Origin: Micromonospora lupini str. Lupac 08
Lineage (GTDB): Bacteria; Actinomycetota; Actinomycetes; Mycobacteriales; Micromonosporaceae
Direction of reading: 5' to 3'
DNA length: 64,000 nt
Assembly: GCF_000297395.2 (NCBI RefSeq)
Contig: NZ_HF570108.1
Coordinates: 5,263,196-5,327,195, forward strand
Below are positions 62,215-64,000 of this stretch, in pieces. Position 1 is the first letter of the stretch. Each line of letters opens with the position of its first letter. Below the pieces are notes generated by a model. It was not told the origin of the DNA and searched no databases. It saw only the letters and a list, made by a program, of their open reading frames with translations. The position numbers and the translations under genes were made by a program.

Positions 62215-64000
62215 TCAGCGCGGATAGACCACGAACTTGGGTGCGGAACCACTCGGGGACGGCGGCACGCGGTAGTGACGCAGCGTGAACTGCATCATGT
62301 CGCGGAACGCCGGGTTGGCTATCGCGGCACCCCCACCACCGGGCGCGTACACGAAGACCGCGATCACGTACCGGGGCTTCTCGGCGGGTGCCATGCCGAT
62401 GAAGGAGGACACCTCACCGGGCTGCTTCTTGCCGTCCACGAGGCGCCAGCCGGTGCCGGTCTTGCCGGCGACCCGGTAGCCCGGGACCGCCGCCAGGGTG
62501 CCGGTGGCGCCCTCGACGGTGGTGACCGCCTCCAGCATGGTGCGCAGCGCCGCCGCGTTCTGCGGGCTGAGCACCGAGCGGGTGACCGGCGCCGGCGCGG
62601 GGGTGCGCTTGCCGTCCGGGCCGATCGTCTCCTTCACGAGGTGCGGCTGCACGTACGTGCCGTCGTTGGCGATGGCGGCGTACGCGGCGGCCATCTGCAA
62701 CGGCGTGGCGTCGACGCTGTGCCCGATCGGCACCGACCCGCGCGACGACTCGCTCCACTCGTCGATGGGCAGCAGCCGGCCGCTGGCCTCGCCGGGCAGA
62801 CCCTCGCCGGTGGGCTTGCCCAGCCCGAACCGCTTCTGGTAGTCGATCAGCCGGTCCGGGCCGAGCCGGTCGGCGACGGTGATCGCGCCGACGTTCGACG
62901 AGAAGGCAAGCATCCCCGGCACGCTCATCTTCCGGCCGTTGGCCGGGTGGGTGTCGGAGAACCAGGTGTCACCCTTCTTGATGCTGTTGGCGATGGGAAG
63001 CGTCGTGTCCGGGGTGATCACCCCCTCCTGCAGCGCCGCGCCGTAGGTGATCGCCTTGTGCACCGAGCCGGGGTCGACGACGAAGCTGGTCGCGGCGTCC
63101 TCCCGGGCGACCGGGTCGCTCGGGACCGGCTTGGCGGCGTTGTAGGTGGGATCGCTGGCCTGGGCCCGCACCTCGCCGGTGGCGACGTCGATGATCACGG
63201 CGGCGGCTGTCGCGCCCCGCTGCCCCGCCATCCCCGCGCTGAGGATCTGCTGGGTGCGGAACTGCAGGTCACGGTCGATGGTGAGGGTCAGCGAGCTGCC
63301 CGGCTTGGCCGGGGTCGTCTTGCTGTAGCCGCCCGGGATCGGCGCGGCGAGGTCACCGAGGCCGGCCTCGTACACCCGCCGGCCGTCCTGCCCGGAGAGC
63401 AGGTCGTCGTAGCGTGCCTCCAACCCCTCCAGGCCGTCCATGTCCTGGCTGGTGAAGCCGATCAGGTTGGCCGCCAGGTCGTCGCCGGGCACCTCCCGGC
63501 GCTCGTCGCGGTGCACCCCGATGCCGGGCAGGTCCAGCGCCTGCACCTGCTTGGCCGTCGGGATCTCCACCCCCCGGGCCAGGTACTCGAAACGGGACGG
63601 ATTGCCGTTCTCCAGCTTGCGGGGCTTCATCAGCTCGGTGAGCTTCGACGCCGGAATGCCGAGCAGCGGGGAGAGCGCCTTGGCGGTGGCGTCGGCGCCG
63701 ATCCACCCGGGGTTGGTCCGGTCCTCGATCAGGGTCGGGTCGGCGAACACGTACCGCGCCTCGACGCTGTGGGCCAGCGGCTCGCCCCGGAAGTCGTAGA
63801 TCGCGCCGCGCGGTGCGGGCAGCTCCACAGTGCGGGTCCGGTCGGCGACGCCACCACCTGCGTACGCCGGGGTGTCCACCGCCTGCAGGAAGATCAACCG
63901 CACCCCGATGGCGACGAAGAGCGCCAGGGTGAGCACGGTGCCCAGGCGCAGCCGCAGCCGCGGGTCGGCGAGCTTCGGCGGGCGCGGCGGCTTGCGCGAC
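62215..64000 (-). CDS. ftsI: Penicillin-binding protein 2 / FtsI transpeptidase, 5'-truncated
   Basis: Septal class B PBP that crosslinks peptidoglycan with FtsW. The visible ~594 residues start inside the cytoplasmic end (KPPRPPKLADPRLRLRLG), then a span (VLTLALFVAIGVRLIFLQ), the PBP dimerisation domain and the transpeptidase with S-V-H-K (active Ser), S-S-N and K-T-G motifs. No start codon or stop is reached before the window edge, so the N-terminus is incomplete. The frame is open through 63999. Confidence 0.96.
   Translation of the reverse strand, partial: SRKPPRPPKLADPRLRLRLGTVLTLALFVAIGVRLIFLQAVDTPAYAGGGVADRTRTVELPAPRGAIYDFRGEPLAHSVEARYVFADPTLIEDRTNPGWIGADATAKALSPLLGIPASKLTELMKPRKLENGNPSRFEYLARGVEIPTAKQVQALDLPGIGVHRDERREVPGDDLAANLIGFTSQDMDGLEGLEARYDDLLSGQDGRRVYEAGLGDLAAPIPGGYSKTTPAKPGSSLTLTIDRDLQFRTQQILSAGMAGQRGATAAAVIIDVATGEVRAQASDPTYNAAKPVPSDPVAREDAATSFVVDPGSVHKAITYGAALQEGVITPDTTLPIANSIKKGDTWFSDTHPANGRKMSVPGMLAFSSNVGAITVADRLGPDRLIDYQKRFGLGKPTGEGLPGEASGRLLPIDEWSESSRGSVPIGHSVDATPLQMAAAYAAIANDGTYVQPHLVKETIGPDGKRTPAPAPVTRSVLSPQNAAALRTMLEAVTTVEGATGTLAAVPGYRVAGKTGTGWRLVDGKKQPGEVSSFIGMAPAEKPRYVIAVFVYAPGGGGAAIANPAFRDMMQFTLRHYRVPPSPSGSAPKFVVYPR

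Overview
The window is a chromosomal segment of a high-GC actinomycete, most likely Micromonosporaceae (Micromonospora-like). Direct signs are very high GC with G/C-ending codons throughout, many GTG/TTG starts and many TAnnnT hexamers 6-8 nt before a start codon (leaderless mRNAs). Family-level signs are a PriA-type HisA with no trpF nearby, Wag31/DivIVA, SepF, an XRE/DUF397 cluster, a MurE carrying the meso-DAP motif DNPR, and small actinobacterial membrane proteins inside the his and trp clusters. The genus is an inference; no rRNA, tRNA or replication origin was recognised.

Layout. 1-7 kb: 5' part of gltB, a GNAT protein, an FAD monooxygenase, lgt and a Nudix protein. 7-14 kb: tryptophan genes trpA-trpB-trpC and, separately, trpE plus a Trp-associated membrane protein; trpE is translationally coupled to a reading frame that joins a nucleotidyltransferase domain to HisI. 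14-21 kb: a TetR-linked ABC transporter with a clear palindromic operator, a DUF2470 protein behind a textbook DtxR/IdeR iron box, and a heterodimeric ABC exporter with one degenerate ATP site. 21-30.6 kb is the accessory stretch: a TIGR03085 protein, a lone class I terpene synthase, a long-chain acyl-CoA ligase, a YczR/YczE pair, a GNAT protein and an XRE/DUF397 cluster with two small Cys-containing proteins.

30.6-38.8 kb: the histidine locus hisD-hisC-hisB-(57-aa membrane protein)-hisH-(107-aa membrane protein)-priA-ridA, then ohrR-ohr-quinone oxidoreductase, then hisF. The peroxide-response cassette therefore sits between priA and hisF. PriA probably serves both histidine and tryptophan synthesis. 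38.8-48.3 kb: a LON-domain protein, membrane proteins, a MinD-like ATPase with 23 YRAEP-type hexapeptide repeats, rluD-lspA, a DksA/TraR protein, a CPA1 antiporter and a DUF167 protein.

48.3-64 kb: the division and cell-wall (dcw) cluster, all on the minus strand. In transcription order: ftsI (5' end outside the window), murE, murF, mraY, ftsW, murG, murC, ftsQ, ftsZ, yggS, sepF, yggT, wag31. murE to murF to mraY and ftsW to ftsQ are joined by stop/start overlaps. FtsZ has its own -35/-10 promoter. No pgeF lies between ftsZ and yggS.

No CRISPR array, insertion sequence, prophage or clearly unprecedented system was found. The items most worth a second look are the NTase-HisI fusion, the lone terpene synthase, the YRAEP-repeat ATPase, two long inverted repeats (6885-6934 and 57903-57973), the DUF397 cluster and several well-defined operators.
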